DNA of 50,449 nucleotides from Denitromonas iodatirespirans (lineage in GTDB: Bacteria > Pseudomonadota > Gammaproteobacteria > Burkholderiales > Rhodocyclaceae), in assembly GCF_018524365.1 (NCBI RefSeq), contig NZ_JAEKFT010000032.1, forward strand, positions 1 through 50,449, in the 5' to 3' direction. A program made the position numbers and the translations under genes. Shown one piece after another: positions 23,852 through 33,727 of the stretch. Every line of letters starts with the position of its first letter. The first letter of the stretch is position 1. The notes under the pieces are model-generated. The model was not told the DNA's origin. It saw only the letters and a program-made list of their open reading frames with translations, and made no database searches.

Positions 23852-24922
23852 ATGAGTGACGATACCCAACAACCGATAGTCGTCAAGAAGATCAAGAAGG
23901 GCGGCGGGGGTGCCCACGGGGGCGCCTGGAAGATTGCCTACGCCGACTTCGTGACGGCCATGATGGCCTTCTTCCTGCTGATGTGGCTGCTCGGCTCGAC
24001 CGCCCAGGGCGACAAGGAAGGCATTGCCGACTTTTTCCAGAACCCGCTCAAGGTCGGCCTGGAAGGCGGAACCGGTTCGGGCGACAGCTCCAGCATCATC
24101 AAGGGCGGGGGCGAGGATCTGACCCGCTCGCTGGGCCAGCTCAAGCGCGGCGACGTGCAGGGCAACAAGACCATCAACCTTGACGCCGCGCGCGATCCCT
24201 CGGCCATTGCCAAGGGGAACGACGCGGCCGAATTCGAAGCGAACGAACGCGCCGCGCTGCTCGACCTCAAGGGGCAGATCGAGGCCCTGATCGAGGCCAG
24301 CTCTGCGCTGCGGGTGCTGAAGGACCAGCTGGTGATGGACATCACCGAAGAGGGCCTGCGCATTCAGATCGTCGACGAGCAGAACCGCCCGATGTTCGCC
24401 CAGGCCAGCGACGTGCTGCAGTCCTATACCCGTACCTTGCTGCATGCCATCGGGCGTGCGCTCAACCAGGTGGACAACCGCATCAGCCTCTCCGGCCACA
24501 CCGACGCCAGCCGCTATGCCGGCGGTAGCCGCGGGTTCTCGAACTGGGAGCTGTCGGCCAACCGGGCCAACGCCTCGCGGCGCGAGCTGGTGAGCGGCGG
24601 GTTGGAGGACGACAAGGTGATCCGTGTCGTCGGGCTGGCCGACACCGTCCCGTTCAAGAGCGACGACCCCTATGATCCGACCAACCGGAGGATCAGCATC
24701 ATCGTACTCAACCGCAAGACCGAAGCGGCGATTCGGGGCACACCCGAGCCCCTGGAGGTCGGCAACGGAAGCGACGAGGCGGCCATTGCCGAGCGCATCG
24801 GCCAGCGCAAACCGCTGATCGCCTTGCCGCCGCCCCCGATGGACGCAGGGACGGCACCGCCGCCGCTGGATTCGCCGCGCGGCGAATTGCGGCCGCGCAT
24901 CGTCATGCCGCAGATGCGCTGA
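23852..24922 (+). CDS. motB: Flagellar motor stator protein MotB
   Basis: The gene encodes 356 residues. After a basic N-terminus (KKIKKGGGGAHGGAWK) comes the single membrane helix with YADFVTAMMAFFLLMWL, in which Asp32 is the proton-carrying residue, as in E. coli MotB. The periplasmic OmpA-like peptidoglycan-binding domain covers about 180-290 (LSGHTDASRY, NWELSANRA, NRRISIIVL). The C-terminal 60 residues are Pro-rich and variable. Together with MotA it forms the torque-generating stator. The 175-bp gap from motA is filled by an inverted-repeat element. Confidence 0.96.
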   Translation: MSDDTQQPIVVKKIKKGGGGAHGGAWKIAYADFVTAMMAFFLLMWLLGSTAQGDKEGIADFFQNPLKVGLEGGTGSGDSSSIIKGGGEDLTRSLGQLKRGDVQGNKTINLDAARDPSAIAKGNDAAEFEANERAALLDLKGQIEALIEASSALRVLKDQLVMDITEEGLRIQIVDEQNRPMFAQASDVLQSYTRTLLHAIGRALNQVDNRISLSGHTDASRYAGGSRGFSNWELSANRANASRRELVSGGLEDDKVIRVVGLADTVPFKSDDPYDPTNRRISIIVLNRKTEAAIRGTPEPLEVGNGSDEAAIAERIGQRKPLIALPPPPMDAGTAPPPLDSPRGELRPRIVMPQMR

Positions 24923-24952
24923 CGCCTGCCGCGCCGCCGCGTCGCGAGCCAC

Positions 24953-24979
24953 TAAAGTCGATGGCGCCCATGACGTAGT
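24953..24979 (+). promoter_or_regulatory. Possible sigma-28 promoter before cheY-like gene and cheA1
   Basis: TAAAGTCG (24953-24960), 11 nt, then GACGTAGT (24972-24979). The -35 half is strong and the -10 half matches weakly. It lies in the 162-bp gap after motB. Confidence 0.5.
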
Positions 24980-25084
24980 GAACAGGGCGGACGGCGCGCG
25001 TACTGTGCGCCACTGGCGCGACCGCAACGAGGTGCCGGACGGCCGCGCAGGGCGGGTGCCAGGTCAATCAACAGGACAGGGAGC

Positions 25085-25450
25085 ATGACCAAGAACGTAC
25101 TTGCCGTTGACGATTCGACCTCCATTCGCCAGATGGTCTGCGTCACCCTCACCAGCGCCGGCTATACGGTGGTCGAGGCGGCGGACGGCTGCGACGGCCT
25201 CGAGCAGGCCAACGAGCGGGTCTTCGATCTGGTGCTGACCGATCTGAACATGCCGCGCATGGACGGCCTCGGCCTGGTCCGCGCATTGCGCGAGTTGCCT
25301 GCCTACCGGCAGGTGCCGATCCTGATGTTGACCACCGAATCCTCCGACGAGATGAAATCGCAGGGGCGCGCGGCCGGCGCCACCGGCTGGATGGTCAAGC
25401 CCTTCGATCCGCTCAAGCTGATCGAAGTGGTGCGCAAGGTCATCGGCTGA
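25085..25450 (+). CDS. CheY-like response regulator
   Basis: This 121-residue single receiver domain has acidic pocket VDDS, acceptor Asp53 (VLTDLNMPRMDG), Thr in MLTTES and Lys in MVKPF. It lies 12 bp before the first cheA, so it is the likely partner of that kinase. It differs from the second CheY of the window, which has the E. coli-like [10 protein letters not shown] motor-binding face. This one may therefore not bind FliM, and could act as a phosphate sink or an adaptor. Confidence 0.9.
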   Translation: MTKNVLAVDDSTSIRQMVCVTLTSAGYTVVEAADGCDGLEQANERVFDLVLTDLNMPRMDGLGLVRALRELPAYRQVPILMLTTESSDEMKSQGRAAGATGWMVKPFDPLKLIEVVRKVIG

Positions 25451-25462
25451 GGAGGGCGGATC

Positions 25463-27487
25463 GTGTCCATCGACATGCGCCAGTTCCATCAAGTGTTTTT
25501 CGACGAGGCCGCCGAGCATCTGGGCCAGATCGAATCGCTGCTGGTGTCGATCGACCTGCGTCGCCCCGACGACGAAGATCTCAATGCCGTGTTCCGCGCG
25601 GCCCATTCCATCAAGGGCTCGGCCGGCACCTTCGGTTTTTCCGACATGGCCGACATCACTCATGTGATGGAAAACCTGCTCGATGCGGTGCGCAAAGGCG
25701 AGCGGGCACTCACCGCCGACATGGTCGATGCCTGTCTGGCCGCCGACGACATCCTGCGCGCGCAACTGGCGGGCCATCGCCAGGAATGCCAGGTCGATCC
25801 GGCGCCGGCAGCGGCCATCATCGAGCGACTGACGCGGCTGCTGCCCGCCGCACCGGTGGGCCAAGCCCCGGCCGTGGCGGCATCGGCCGACCCCTTGCCC
25901 GTGCGCGAGTCCCGTGGCCTGCAGGCCGACGTGTTCGACGTGCGCTTCGTGCCCGAGCCGGCCGTGGCGGCGCAGCCGACGCTGCAGGACAACCTGCTCG
26001 ACGAGCTGGGGCGGATCGGCGGGGTCGAGATCGTGTATCGCCCGCCGCCCGAGGCGGACGACGCACGCTGGTGGCTCAAGATCACCACCCTGATGCCGGC
26101 CGACACCTTGCAGGGCATTCTCGATTTCATGGCCGCGCCGGGCACGGTGGAGATTTCGGCCACCGACGGCGGGGCGCCGGCCGGCGAAGAGACCGCCTAC
26201 GGCTTTTTCGACCCCTTGCCGGATCTGCCCGCCGCCCCGGTCTCCGTGCCCGCGCCGCAAGCGCCGCCGCGGGAGCCGGCCGGCGAGGCCAAGCCGGCGG
26301 CCGGGGCCGACACCTCGATCCGTATCGGTGTCGACAAGGTGGATCAGATGATCAATCTGGTCGGCGAGCTGGTCATCACCCAGGCCATGTTGCTGCAATC
26401 CTCGCAGGGGCTCGACCCGGTGCTTCACGAGCGCCTGCTGGCCAGCCTCGGCCAACTCCAGCGCAATACCCGTGACCTGCAGGCCTCGGTGATGTCGGTG
26501 CGCATGCTGCCGGTGTCGATGGTGTTCTCGCGCTTTCCCCGGCTGGTGCACGACCTGTCGCGCAAGCTGGGCAAACAGGTCGAACTCAAGACCCTGGGCG
26601 AGCACACCGAGCTCGACAAGGGACTGGTCGAGCGCTTGGCCGATCCGCTCACCCATCTGATCCGCAACAGCCTGGACCACGGCATCGAGTTGCCCGAGGC
26701 GCGTGTCGCGGCGGGCAAGGCGCCGAGCGGCTTGATCACGCTGTCGGCTTCGCAGCAGGGCGGCAGCATCGTGGTCGAGGTCGGCGACGACGGGGCCGGC
26801 CTCGACCGCGCGCGCATCCTTGCCAAGGCGCGCGAGCGCGGCCTGCCGGCGCCGGACAGCCTGAGCGACGAGGCGGTGTGGGCGCTGATCTTCGAGCCTG
26901 GCTTCTCGACCGCCGAGATTGTCACCGAGGTGTCCGGTCGCGGGGTGGGCATGGATGTGGTCCGGCGCAGCATCCATGCGCTGGGCGGGCGGATCGATGT
27001 GAAGTCGATCGCCGGCGTCGGCACGCGCTTCACCGTGCGTCTGCCACTCACGCTGGCGATCCTCGACGGCCTGTCGGTGCGGGTCGGCAGCGAAACCTAC
27101 ATCCTGCCGCTGGGGCATGTGACCGAGTCGCTGCAGGTGAGCCCCGACATGATCCACAGCCTCTCGGGCGAGCCGCGCCTGATTCGCTTGCGCGGTCGCT
27201 ACCTGCCGGTGGTGGCGTTGCACCGCGAGTTCGGCGTGGCGGACGGGGGCACCGACTGGTGTGCCGGCATCATGGTGGTGGTCGAGGTCGACGGCGTCCA
27301 GATGGCGCTGTTCGTGGATGAACTGCTCGGCCAGCATCAGGTGGTGATCAAGAGCCTGGAGACCCACTTCCGGCGCGTCAAGGGCTTCTCTGGCGCCACC
27401 ATCCTGGGCGACGGGCGCGTGGCGATGATTCTCGATCTGCAGGCACTGGTCGCCGGCGCCCGCCGCCTGCAGTCGGTCGCCGCCTGA
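25463..27487 (+). CDS. cheA: Chemotaxis histidine kinase CheA (first copy)
   Basis: With the GTG at 25463 (GGAGGG 6 nt upstream) the product is 674 residues. The HPt domain carries phospho-His48 in AAHSIKGSAGTFGF. A middle domain at about 155-240 has the VFDVRFVPEP pattern seen between HPt and dimerisation domains in many CheAs. Then come the dimerisation helices, the HATPase (LIRNSLDHGIE, DDGAGLD, GRGVGMDVVR) and the CheW-like domain (from about 530). It phosphorylates CheY and CheB in response to receptor arrays. It sits in the half of the cluster with cheW, cheR, cheD and cheB. Confidence 0.95.
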   Translation: MSIDMRQFHQVFFDEAAEHLGQIESLLVSIDLRRPDDEDLNAVFRAAHSIKGSAGTFGFSDMADITHVMENLLDAVRKGERALTADMVDACLAADDILRAQLAGHRQECQVDPAPAAAIIERLTRLLPAAPVGQAPAVAASADPLPVRESRGLQADVFDVRFVPEPAVAAQPTLQDNLLDELGRIGGVEIVYRPPPEADDARWWLKITTLMPADTLQGILDFMAAPGTVEISATDGGAPAGEETAYGFFDPLPDLPAAPVSVPAPQAPPREPAGEAKPAAGADTSIRIGVDKVDQMINLVGELVITQAMLLQSSQGLDPVLHERLLASLGQLQRNTRDLQASVMSVRMLPVSMVFSRFPRLVHDLSRKLGKQVELKTLGEHTELDKGLVERLADPLTHLIRNSLDHGIELPEARVAAGKAPSGLITLSASQQGGSIVVEVGDDGAGLDRARILAKARERGLPAPDSLSDEAVWALIFEPGFSTAEIVTEVSGRGVGMDVVRRSIHALGGRIDVKSIAGVGTRFTVRLPLTLAILDGLSVRVGSETYILPLGHVTESLQVSPDMIHSLSGEPRLIRLRGRYLPVVALHREFGVADGGTDWCAGIMVVVEVDGVQMALFVDELLGQHQVVIKSLETHFRRVKGFSGATILGDGRVAMILDLQALVAGARRLQSVAA

Positions 27488-27536
27488 GCGCCTGAAGGCT
27501 CCCGCCCAGACGCGCTTTTTGGCCGGGCTCGCCCTT

Positions 27537-27555
27537 CAGAAAGCGCCGCTTTCTG
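27537..27555. promoter_or_regulatory. 19-bp palindrome between cheA1 and cheW
   Basis: CAGAAAGCG and CGCTTTCTG are perfect complements around one C. The 105-bp gap also holds CTGAAGG (27492-27498) facing CCTTCAG (27533-27539). This may be a processing or attenuator hairpin, or an operator for cheW. Confidence 0.4.
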
Positions 27556-27592
27556 CCGTTGTCGGCGTCAACAGACCGACAGGATCGACCCG

Positions 27593-28096
27593 ATGCCACT
27601 GCAGGCCGGCGCCCCCCCCAGCATCACCGACGACGCGGCGGGCGGGTGCGAGTATCTGACCTTTTTTCTGGGCGACGAAGAGTACGCCATCGACATCCTC
27701 CGGGTGCAGGAGATCCGCGGCTACGATCCGGTCACCCCGATTGCCGGCACCCCCGCCTTCATCAAGGGGGTTGCCAATCTGCGCGGCACGATCGTGCCCA
27801 TTGCCGATCTGCGCATCAAGTTCGGCGTGGGCGGCGTCGAGTACACGCCGTTCACCGTGGTGATCATCCTCAACATCGGCCTGCGCGTGGTCGGCATCGT
27901 GGTCGACAGCGTCTCGGACGTGGTGTCGCTGCCGGCCCGCGAGCTGCATCCGGCGGCCGGATTGTCGGCATCGATCGGCGCAGGATTCCTGCGCGGACTA
28001 GGCACCGTCGGCGAGCGCATGCTGATCGTGCTCGACATCGAACGCATGATGCGCTCGCCCGACATGGGGCTGGTCGATCCCGACGACGCCGGCTGA
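27593..28096 (+). CDS. cheW: Chemotaxis coupling protein CheW
   Basis: This 167-residue protein has the SH3-like CheW fold: [47 protein letters not shown] and [11 protein letters not shown]. It links receptors to CheA. It is the only single-domain CheW in the window although there are two cheA genes. Two CheV proteins further on have the same domain and could serve the other kinase. A 108-bp gap with a sigma-28 promoter separates it from the following receptor gene. Confidence 0.95.
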   Translation: MPLQAGAPPSITDDAAGGCEYLTFFLGDEEYAIDILRVQEIRGYDPVTPIAGTPAFIKGVANLRGTIVPIADLRIKFGVGGVEYTPFTVVIILNIGLRVVGIVVDSVSDVVSLPARELHPAAGLSASIGAGFLRGLGTVGERMLIVLDIERMMRSPDMGLVDPDDAG

Positions 28097-28116
28097 TCAA
28101 CCCCGCGTGGCGGCGT

Positions 28117-28143
28117 TCAAGTCGCCCGGGCGCCGGCCGTAAA
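28117..28143 (+). promoter_or_regulatory. Sigma-28 (FliA)-type promoter of the Aer-like receptor gene
   Basis: TCAAGTCG (28117-28124), 11 nt, then GCCGTAAA (28136-28143), 62 nt upstream of the receptor start. It probably also serves cheR, cheD and cheB, which follow almost without gaps. Confidence 0.82.
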
Positions 28144-28204
28144 TAGCCTCAATACCGAAAGAGGGCGATGCCCGCGCGACGCGGAGCCATCGGAAGGGAG
28201 CGCC

Positions 28205-31075
28205 ATGAGAACCAACCTGCCGGTCACCGATCGCGAGGCCGACGTCGAGAGCGATGCCTCGCTCGTCTCGATGACCGACCTCCAGGGGCAGATGACCTAT
28301 GTGAGCCGCGACTTCATCGAGGTCAGCGGCTACACCGAAGCAGAGTTGATCGGCCGCCCGCACAACATCATCCGCCATCCCGACATGCCGGCCGAGGCCT
28401 TCGAGGACATGTGGCGGACCCTCCGGGCCGGGCGGGCGTGGACCGGTTACGTCAAGAACCGCTGCAAGAACGGGGACTACTACTGGGTGCTGGCCAGCGT
28501 GGCGCCGGTGCGCGAAGGCAACCAGGTGGTCGGCTACATGTCGGTGCGCAGCAAGGCCGACCGCATGGCGGTGGGGCAGGTGGCCGAGGTGTATCGCCAG
28601 TTTCGCGAGGGGCGGGCAGAGGGCCTGGCCTTCGACGGCGGCCAGATCGTCAGCCGGCGCCAACGGCGCTGGCGCGAGCTTGTCGGCGGCATCACCATCC
28701 GCCAGCGCCTGAGCGCGCTGGTGCTGACCGTTTGCACCTTGATCCTGGTCGGCACCGCGATCGGCTACTTCGGCATCCGGACGGCCGAGCATGGCATGGC
28801 GTCGGTGTATGAAGCACGTCTGGTGCCGACGATGAAGCTGGCGCAGGCCCATGAGCGCTTTGCCGAGATCGGCCTGAATCTGCGTCTGGCCGCGGCGCAA
28901 GATCCGGGCGGCCCGGCCCAGCTTCAGCGCAACGGTGGTATCGAGCGGCATATCTCGGCCATCGAAGAGGACATCGCACAGGCCAATGCCCTGTGGGCAT
29001 CGGGCGCGCCGGCCGGTCTGCCGGAGGATGAGCGGGCGCGGGTGGACGGCTTCCTGAAGGCCCGGGCCGACTTCCTGGATCAGGGGGTGCGCCCGGCCGT
29101 GCAGATGCTGCGCGAAGGCCGCCTCTCGGCTTTCGACAGCCATTTCGCCAGCGTCGTGCTGCCGGCGCAGGCGCGTTTGTCGGAACGCGTCGCCGAGCTG
29201 ATGGGCGCGCATGATGCGCTGGCCCGCTCGGATATCGCAGCGGTCGCCGCATCGTCTTCCGCCTTCCGTTGGGTGGGCCTGTCCGGCGGGGTGATCGCCT
29301 TCGTGGTGCTGGTGGTGATGGGCGTCGGCACGCTGCGCGCCGTGACCCGCCCGCTGGCCCGGGCCAACGAAGCGCTGCGCCAGATCAGCGGGGGCAATTT
29401 CCGCGCGCGCCTGCGGATCGACCAGCATGACGAACTCGGCGCCGTGCTCAACGGGCTGCAGTGCATGCAGGTCAAGCTGGGCTTCGACATGAGCGAGGCG
29501 CGGCGGGCGGCGGCGGAGACGCGGCGCATCAAGATCGGTCTCGACAACGTGGCGACCAACGTCATGATCGCCGACCAGGATCTGAACATCATCTACATGA
29601 ACCGCTCGATGGCCGAGACCTTCCGCGAGGCCGAATCGGACATCCGCAAGGATCTGCCGCATTTCTCGGCCAACGCGCTGATGGGGCAGAGCATCGATGT
29701 TTTCCACCAGGATCCGTCGCACCAGCGGCAACTCCTCGAGCGGCTCAACCGCACGCACCGGGCGGTCGTCTCGCTGGGCGGGCGCACCTTCAATTTTTCC
29801 GTCACGCCGGTGCTCGACGATGCGGGTACTCGGCTGGGAACGGCGATCGAGTGGGTCGAGCGCACGGCCGAGGTGGCCGTCGAGCACGAGGTGGCCAGCC
29901 TGCTCAAGGCGGCGTCCCGCGGCGACCTGAGCCAGCGCGTGCCGGTCGACGACAAGCATGGCTTCGTGCGCCAGCTGTCGGACGACCTGAACGCGCTGAT
30001 GGACCTGATCCAGTCGGGGCTGAGCGACGTGGCCGCGGTGCTCAACAGTGTGGCTGCCGGCGATCTGTCGCGCACCATCGCCGCCGACTATGACGGCACC
30101 TTCGGCCAGCTCAAGGACGACACCAACGCGACCGTTGCGCGCCTGCGCGAGCTGGTGGGCCAGATCCAGGAGAGCGCCGAGCTGGTCAGCAACGCGGCCG
30201 AAGAGATCGCCGCCGGCAACGCCGACCTGTCGAGCCGCACCGAGGAGCAGGCCAGCACGCTGGAGGAGACGGCCAGCTCGATGGAAGAGCTGAACGCCAC
30301 CGTCCAGCAGAATGCCCAGAGCGCCCGCCAGGCCAACGAGCTGGCGCTGGCCGCCAATACCGAGGCGCAGGCCGGCGGCGAGAAGATGCATCAGGTGGTG
30401 AGCATGATGCGCACCATCCAGAGCTCGGCACGCAAGATCAGCGACATCATCGGCGTCATCGATACCATCGCCTTCCAGACCAACATCCTGGCGCTCAACG
30501 CCGCGGTCGAGGCGGCGCGGGCCGGCGAGCAGGGGCGCGGCTTCGCCGTCGTGGCGACCGAGGTGCGCGGCCTGGCCCAGCGCAGCGCGCAGGCCGCCAA
30601 AGAGATCAAGACCCTGATCGCCGATTCGACCAAGACCATCGAGGACGGCGTGCAACTGGTCGACGACACCGGCCAGACCATGCATCACGTGGTCGGCAAT
30701 TTCGAACGGCTCACCACCCTGGTGACCGACATCGCCAATGCCAGCCGCGAGCAGAGCGCCGGGATCGAGCAGGTCACCCAGGCGGTCAGCCAGATGGACG
30801 AGGTGACGCAGCACAATGCAGCGCTGGTCGAGCAGGCCACCGCCGCGGCGGTGGGGCTCGAAGAGCAGGCCCGCGCGTTGGTCGACATGGTGCAGCAGTT
30901 CCATGTGTCCGACGACATGCCGAGCGCGGTCGCCGGCCGCCGCGCGCCGGCGCGGGGGGCGAAGGTGGCGACCTTGCCGACCCGCACCACGCGTCGCACG
31001 GGTATCGGCGCGCCGCTGCCCAAGGTCAAGCGCGCACGGGGCAGTACGCTGAATGATGAGTGGGAGGAGTTCTGA
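28205..31075 (+). CDS. Aer-like methyl-accepting chemotaxis protein with CheR-tether C-terminus
   Basis: The gene encodes 956 residues. The N-terminal PAS domain (about 20-130) strongly resembles E. coli Aer, with [14 protein letters not shown] and [13 protein letters not shown], so FAD and redox sensing are likely. Membrane segments near 168-189 and 355-377 enclose a helical periplasmic domain. HAMP follows at about 379-420, a second PAS at about 442-552, further HAMP-like units, and then the signalling domain with the conserved hairpin tip near 748-790. The protein ends NDEWEEF, which fits the xWxxF pentapeptide that tethers CheR, and cheR is the next gene. A GGGAG ribosome site supports the start. 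Confidence 0.93.
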   Translation: MRTNLPVTDREADVESDASLVSMTDLQGQMTYVSRDFIEVSGYTEAELIGRPHNIIRHPDMPAEAFEDMWRTLRAGRAWTGYVKNRCKNGDYYWVLASVAPVREGNQVVGYMSVRSKADRMAVGQVAEVYRQFREGRAEGLAFDGGQIVSRRQRRWRELVGGITIRQRLSALVLTVCTLILVGTAIGYFGIRTAEHGMASVYEARLVPTMKLAQAHERFAEIGLNLRLAAAQDPGGPAQLQRNGGIERHISAIEEDIAQANALWASGAPAGLPEDERARVDGFLKARADFLDQGVRPAVQMLREGRLSAFDSHFASVVLPAQARLSERVAELMGAHDALARSDIAAVAASSSAFRWVGLSGGVIAFVVLVVMGVGTLRAVTRPLARANEALRQISGGNFRARLRIDQHDELGAVLNGLQCMQVKLGFDMSEARRAAAETRRIKIGLDNVATNVMIADQDLNIIYMNRSMAETFREAESDIRKDLPHFSANALMGQSIDVFHQDPSHQRQLLERLNRTHRAVVSLGGRTFNFSVTPVLDDAGTRLGTAIEWVERTAEVAVEHEVASLLKAASRGDLSQRVPVDDKHGFVRQLSDDLNALMDLIQSGLSDVAAVLNSVAAGDLSRTIAADYDGTFGQLKDDTNATVARLRELVGQIQESAELVSNAAEEIAAGNADLSSRTEEQASTLEETASSMEELNATVQQNAQSARQANELALAANTEAQAGGEKMHQVVSMMRTIQSSARKISDIIGVIDTIAFQTNILALNAAVEAARAGEQGRGFAVVATEVRGLAQRSAQAAKEIKTLIADSTKTIEDGVQLVDDTGQTMHHVVGNFERLTTLVTDIANASREQSAGIEQVTQAVSQMDEVTQHNAALVEQATAAAVGLEEQARALVDMVQQFHVSDDMPSAVAGRRAPARGAKVATLPTRTTRRTGIGAPLPKVKRARGSTLNDEWEEF

Positions 31076-31077
31076 TC

Positions 31078-32013
31078 GTGGTCGATGGTTTCAATCGTTT
31101 GCCCCCCCTGGCGCGCGCCGCGACCCTCGGTCGCGATACGGCGGCGCGCCCGGTGGCGCCGTCTCCGATCGACACGGCAACGCCGCTGCGCGAGTTTCAA
31201 TTCACCACGGCCGACTTCGAAAAGATCCGCCGGCTGATCCATCAGCAGGCCGGCATCTCGCTCTCGCCAGCCAAGCAGGACATGGTTTACAGCCGGCTGT
31301 CGCGGCGTCTGCGCGCCTGTGGCGACAAGACCTTCGCCGAGTATCTCGAGCGGCTCGAGCGCAACAAGGCCGAGGTCGAGACCTTCGTCAATTCGCTCAC
31401 CACCAACCTCACGTCCTTTTTCCGCGAGGCGCACCATTTCGAGATTCTCGTCGAGCGCCTGCAGAAGATGGGCACCCGCCAGCCGATCAAGATCTGGTGT
31501 GCAGCGGCTTCGACCGGCGAAGAGCCTTACTCGATCGCCATGGCGGCCTGCGAGGCGTTCAACTCCATGACACCGCCCGTGCAGATCGTCGCCAGCGACA
31601 TCGATACCCAGGTCCTCGCCCAGGGCGAGGCCGGGGTGTATCGCGCCGACCGGATCGAGCGCATGGACCCGGCGCGGGTGCGGCGCTTCTTTTTGAAGGG
31701 CGTCGGCAGCCAGACCGATCAGGTGCGGGTGCGTCCCGAGCTGCAGCGCATGATCAGCTTTCGCCGGGTGAACCTGCTCGATGCGCGCTATTCGGTGAGT
31801 GGGCCGCTGGACTTCATCTTCTGCCGCAACGTGATGATCTATTTCGACAAGCCGACCCAATACGGCATCTTGCAGCGCTTTGCGCCGCTGCTGCGACCGG
31901 AAGGGCTGTTGTTCGCCGGGCATTCGGAGAGTTTTCTCCATGCGGCGGACTTGTTCCGCTCGCGCGGCCGCACCGTGTATGAGCGCAGCGATGCCCCGCG
32001 CGACACCCGCTGA
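31078..32013 (+). CDS. cheR: Chemotaxis protein methyltransferase CheR
   Basis: This 311-residue protein starts at the GTG at 31078, 8 nt after GGAGGAG and 2 bp after the receptor stop. The N-terminal helical domain (FEKIRRLIHQQAGISLSPAKQ) precedes the SAM domain with IWCAAASTGEEPYSIAMA near residues 139-155 and IFCRNVMIYFDKPTQ. It methylates glutamates on receptors, setting adaptation. About 40 extra N-terminal residues precede the conserved domain. A beta-subdomain of the tether-binding type is expected between the motifs. Confidence 0.96.
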   Translation: MVDGFNRLPPLARAATLGRDTAARPVAPSPIDTATPLREFQFTTADFEKIRRLIHQQAGISLSPAKQDMVYSRLSRRLRACGDKTFAEYLERLERNKAEVETFVNSLTTNLTSFFREAHHFEILVERLQKMGTRQPIKIWCAAASTGEEPYSIAMAACEAFNSMTPPVQIVASDIDTQVLAQGEAGVYRADRIERMDPARVRRFFLKGVGSQTDQVRVRPELQRMISFRRVNLLDARYSVSGPLDFIFCRNVMIYFDKPTQYGILQRFAPLLRPEGLLFAGHSESFLHAADLFRSRGRTVYERSDAPRDTR

Positions 32014-32635
32014 GCGCACCGGGCATCTGGCGGCCCAGCGCTATTTCGACCGGACTTTCGCGCGCGAGATGGTCAAGGTGCAGCCGGGGGAGTACTTCGT
32101 GAGCGCCGACGGCGGTGCGATGACGACGGTGCTCGGGTCCTGCGTATCGGCCTGCATCCGCGACGTGGCGCTGGGGGTCGGCGGGCTCAACCATTTCATG
32201 CTGCCCGGCGCGGAGCGCGATGCAGGGGCCGTTTCGGCCTCGGCGCGCTATGGCGTGTTCGCCATGGAGGTGCTGATCAACCACCTGCTCAAGCTCGGCG
32301 CCCGGCGCGAACGGCTCGAAGCCAAGCTGTTCGGCGGCGGCCGGGTGGTAGCATCGATCATCCATAGCGACGTGGGGGCGCGCAATGTGCGTTTCGTGCG
32401 GGACTACCTCGCCACCGAGGGCATTCCGGTCGTGGCCGAAGATCTGCAGGACGAATGCTCGCGCAAGCTGGTGTACTTTCCGGACAGCGGTCGGGCGATG
32501 GTGAAGCGGATGAGCGCCACTGCGCCGGTGGATGCACTGCTGCGCGAACGGATCTACCAGCGACGGCTCCTGGCAGCGCCGGTCGTCGGCGAAGTCGAGC
32601 TGTTCGGCGCGGCACGGATGGCGTCCGTGTCATGA
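31991..32635 (+). CDS. cheD: Chemotaxis receptor glutamine deamidase CheD
   Basis: This 214-residue protein has the catalytic Cys in TVLGSCVSACIRD near residue 52 and the His in GGLNHFMLPG near 70, with AKLFGGGRVV and RNVRFVRDYL following, as in the CheD family. It deamidates receptor glutamines to glutamates and may interact with CheY-type proteins. The start overlaps cheR by 23 bp, and its stop overlaps the cheB ATG (ATGA), so translation is coupled. Confidence 0.95.
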   Translation: MPRATPAERTGHLAAQRYFDRTFAREMVKVQPGEYFVSADGGAMTTVLGSCVSACIRDVALGVGGLNHFMLPGAERDAGAVSASARYGVFAMEVLINHLLKLGARRERLEAKLFGGGRVVASIIHSDVGARNVRFVRDYLATEGIPVVAEDLQDECSRKLVYFPDSGRAMVKRMSATAPVDALLRERIYQRRLLAAPVVGEVELFGAARMASVS

Positions 32636-33702
32636 GCATCAAGGTGCTGATCTGCGACGATTCGGCCGCAACGCGCCTGTTGCTGCGCCGGATGATCGAT
32701 GCCCAGCCCGACATGAGGGTGGTCGGCATGGCGGCCGACGCCTTGGCGGCGCGGGAGATGATCAAGACGCTCAACCCCGATGTGCTGACGCTGGACGTGG
32801 AAATGCCGCGCATGAACGGGCTCGATTTCCTCGAACGGCTGATGCGTCTGCGGCCGATGCCGGTGGTGATGGTGTCGGCCTTCACCGGCAAGGAGTCGGA
32901 GGCCTCGATCAAGGCGCTGGAGCTGGGCGCGGTCGAGGTGTCGGGCAAGCCGGACGGGCGCAACCCGGCGGTGCTGGCCGCCTATGCCGAAGAAATCTGC
33001 GACAAGATCCGCGCCGCACGCGAGGCCCATGTGCGTCGGCTGTCGCCGCCCTCCGTGGGCACGGCCAGTGCCGGCGCGCCGGTGGCCAGCGTGGGCGCGG
33101 CTGCGGGCCGGATCATCTGCATCGGCGCCTCCACCGGTGGGACGGAGGCGATCCGCGAGGTGCTGGTGCGCCTGCCGCGGCAGTGCCCGCCGGTGCTGAT
33201 CGTGCAGCACATGCCGGAGATGTTCACCAGCGCCTTCGCCAAACGTCTGGACAGCCTGAGCCAGATCCATGTGAAGGAAGCCGAGCATGGCGAACGCATC
33301 ATGCCGGGCTGCGCCTATCTGGCGCCGGGGCATTCACATCTTCTGCTCAAGCAGCGCGCAGTAGCCTATCATTGCGAGCTTTCAGGGGCGGATCCAGTCA
33401 ATCGTCATCGTCCCTCGGTCGATGTATTGTTTCATTCGGCCGCCGCCGTGGCCGGCAAGTCGGCCCTCGGCGTGCTGCTGACGGGGATGGGCAAGGACGG
33501 TGCACAGGGGTTGCTGGCGATGCGCCGCAGCGGTGCCTGGACCATCGGCCAGGATCAGGCCAGTTGTGTGGTCTATGGCATGCCGCGGGAAGCGGCGATG
33601 ATCGGTGCCGTGTCGGAAGTGGCGCCGCTCAACGAGGTGGCCTTGCGCATCATGAGCCGCCTGTCGGGCAGCGTGACCGGGGCGACGGCGCAGGACGCCT
33701 GA
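32632..33702 (+). CDS. cheB: Chemotaxis methylesterase CheB
   Basis: This 356-residue protein has an N-terminal receiver with acceptor Asp55 (LTLDVEMPRMNG), a linker, and the methylesterase domain with the Ser-His-Asp set: GASTGGTEAI near residue 165, VQHMPEMFT near 190 and TGMGKDGAQG near 286. It removes methyl groups from receptors, and phosphorylation by CheA activates it. Start and cheD stop share ATGA. Confidence 0.96.
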   Translation: MSIKVLICDDSAATRLLLRRMIDAQPDMRVVGMAADALAAREMIKTLNPDVLTLDVEMPRMNGLDFLERLMRLRPMPVVMVSAFTGKESEASIKALELGAVEVSGKPDGRNPAVLAAYAEEICDKIRAAREAHVRRLSPPSVGTASAGAPVASVGAAAGRIICIGASTGGTEAIREVLVRLPRQCPPVLIVQHMPEMFTSAFAKRLDSLSQIHVKEAEHGERIMPGCAYLAPGHSHLLLKQRAVAYHCELSGADPVNRHRPSVDVLFHSAAAVAGKSALGVLLTGMGKDGAQGLLAMRRSGAWTIGQDQASCVVYGMPREAAMIGAVSEVAPLNEVALRIMSRLSGSVTGATAQDA

Positions 33703-33727
33703 ACAGGGCAGTCGAGTCAGGAGAGTC

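Noticed and set aside
27537-27570. Sigma-28 promoter before cheW (GAAAG and GCCGTT)
   Set aside because: The two elements are about three bases too close together, and the sequence is better explained as a perfect palindrome.
28097-30904. A 935-codon minus-strand open frame opposite the Aer-like receptor
   Set aside because: Same GC-driven shadow effect; the plus-strand receptor is complete and has a promoter and ribosome site.
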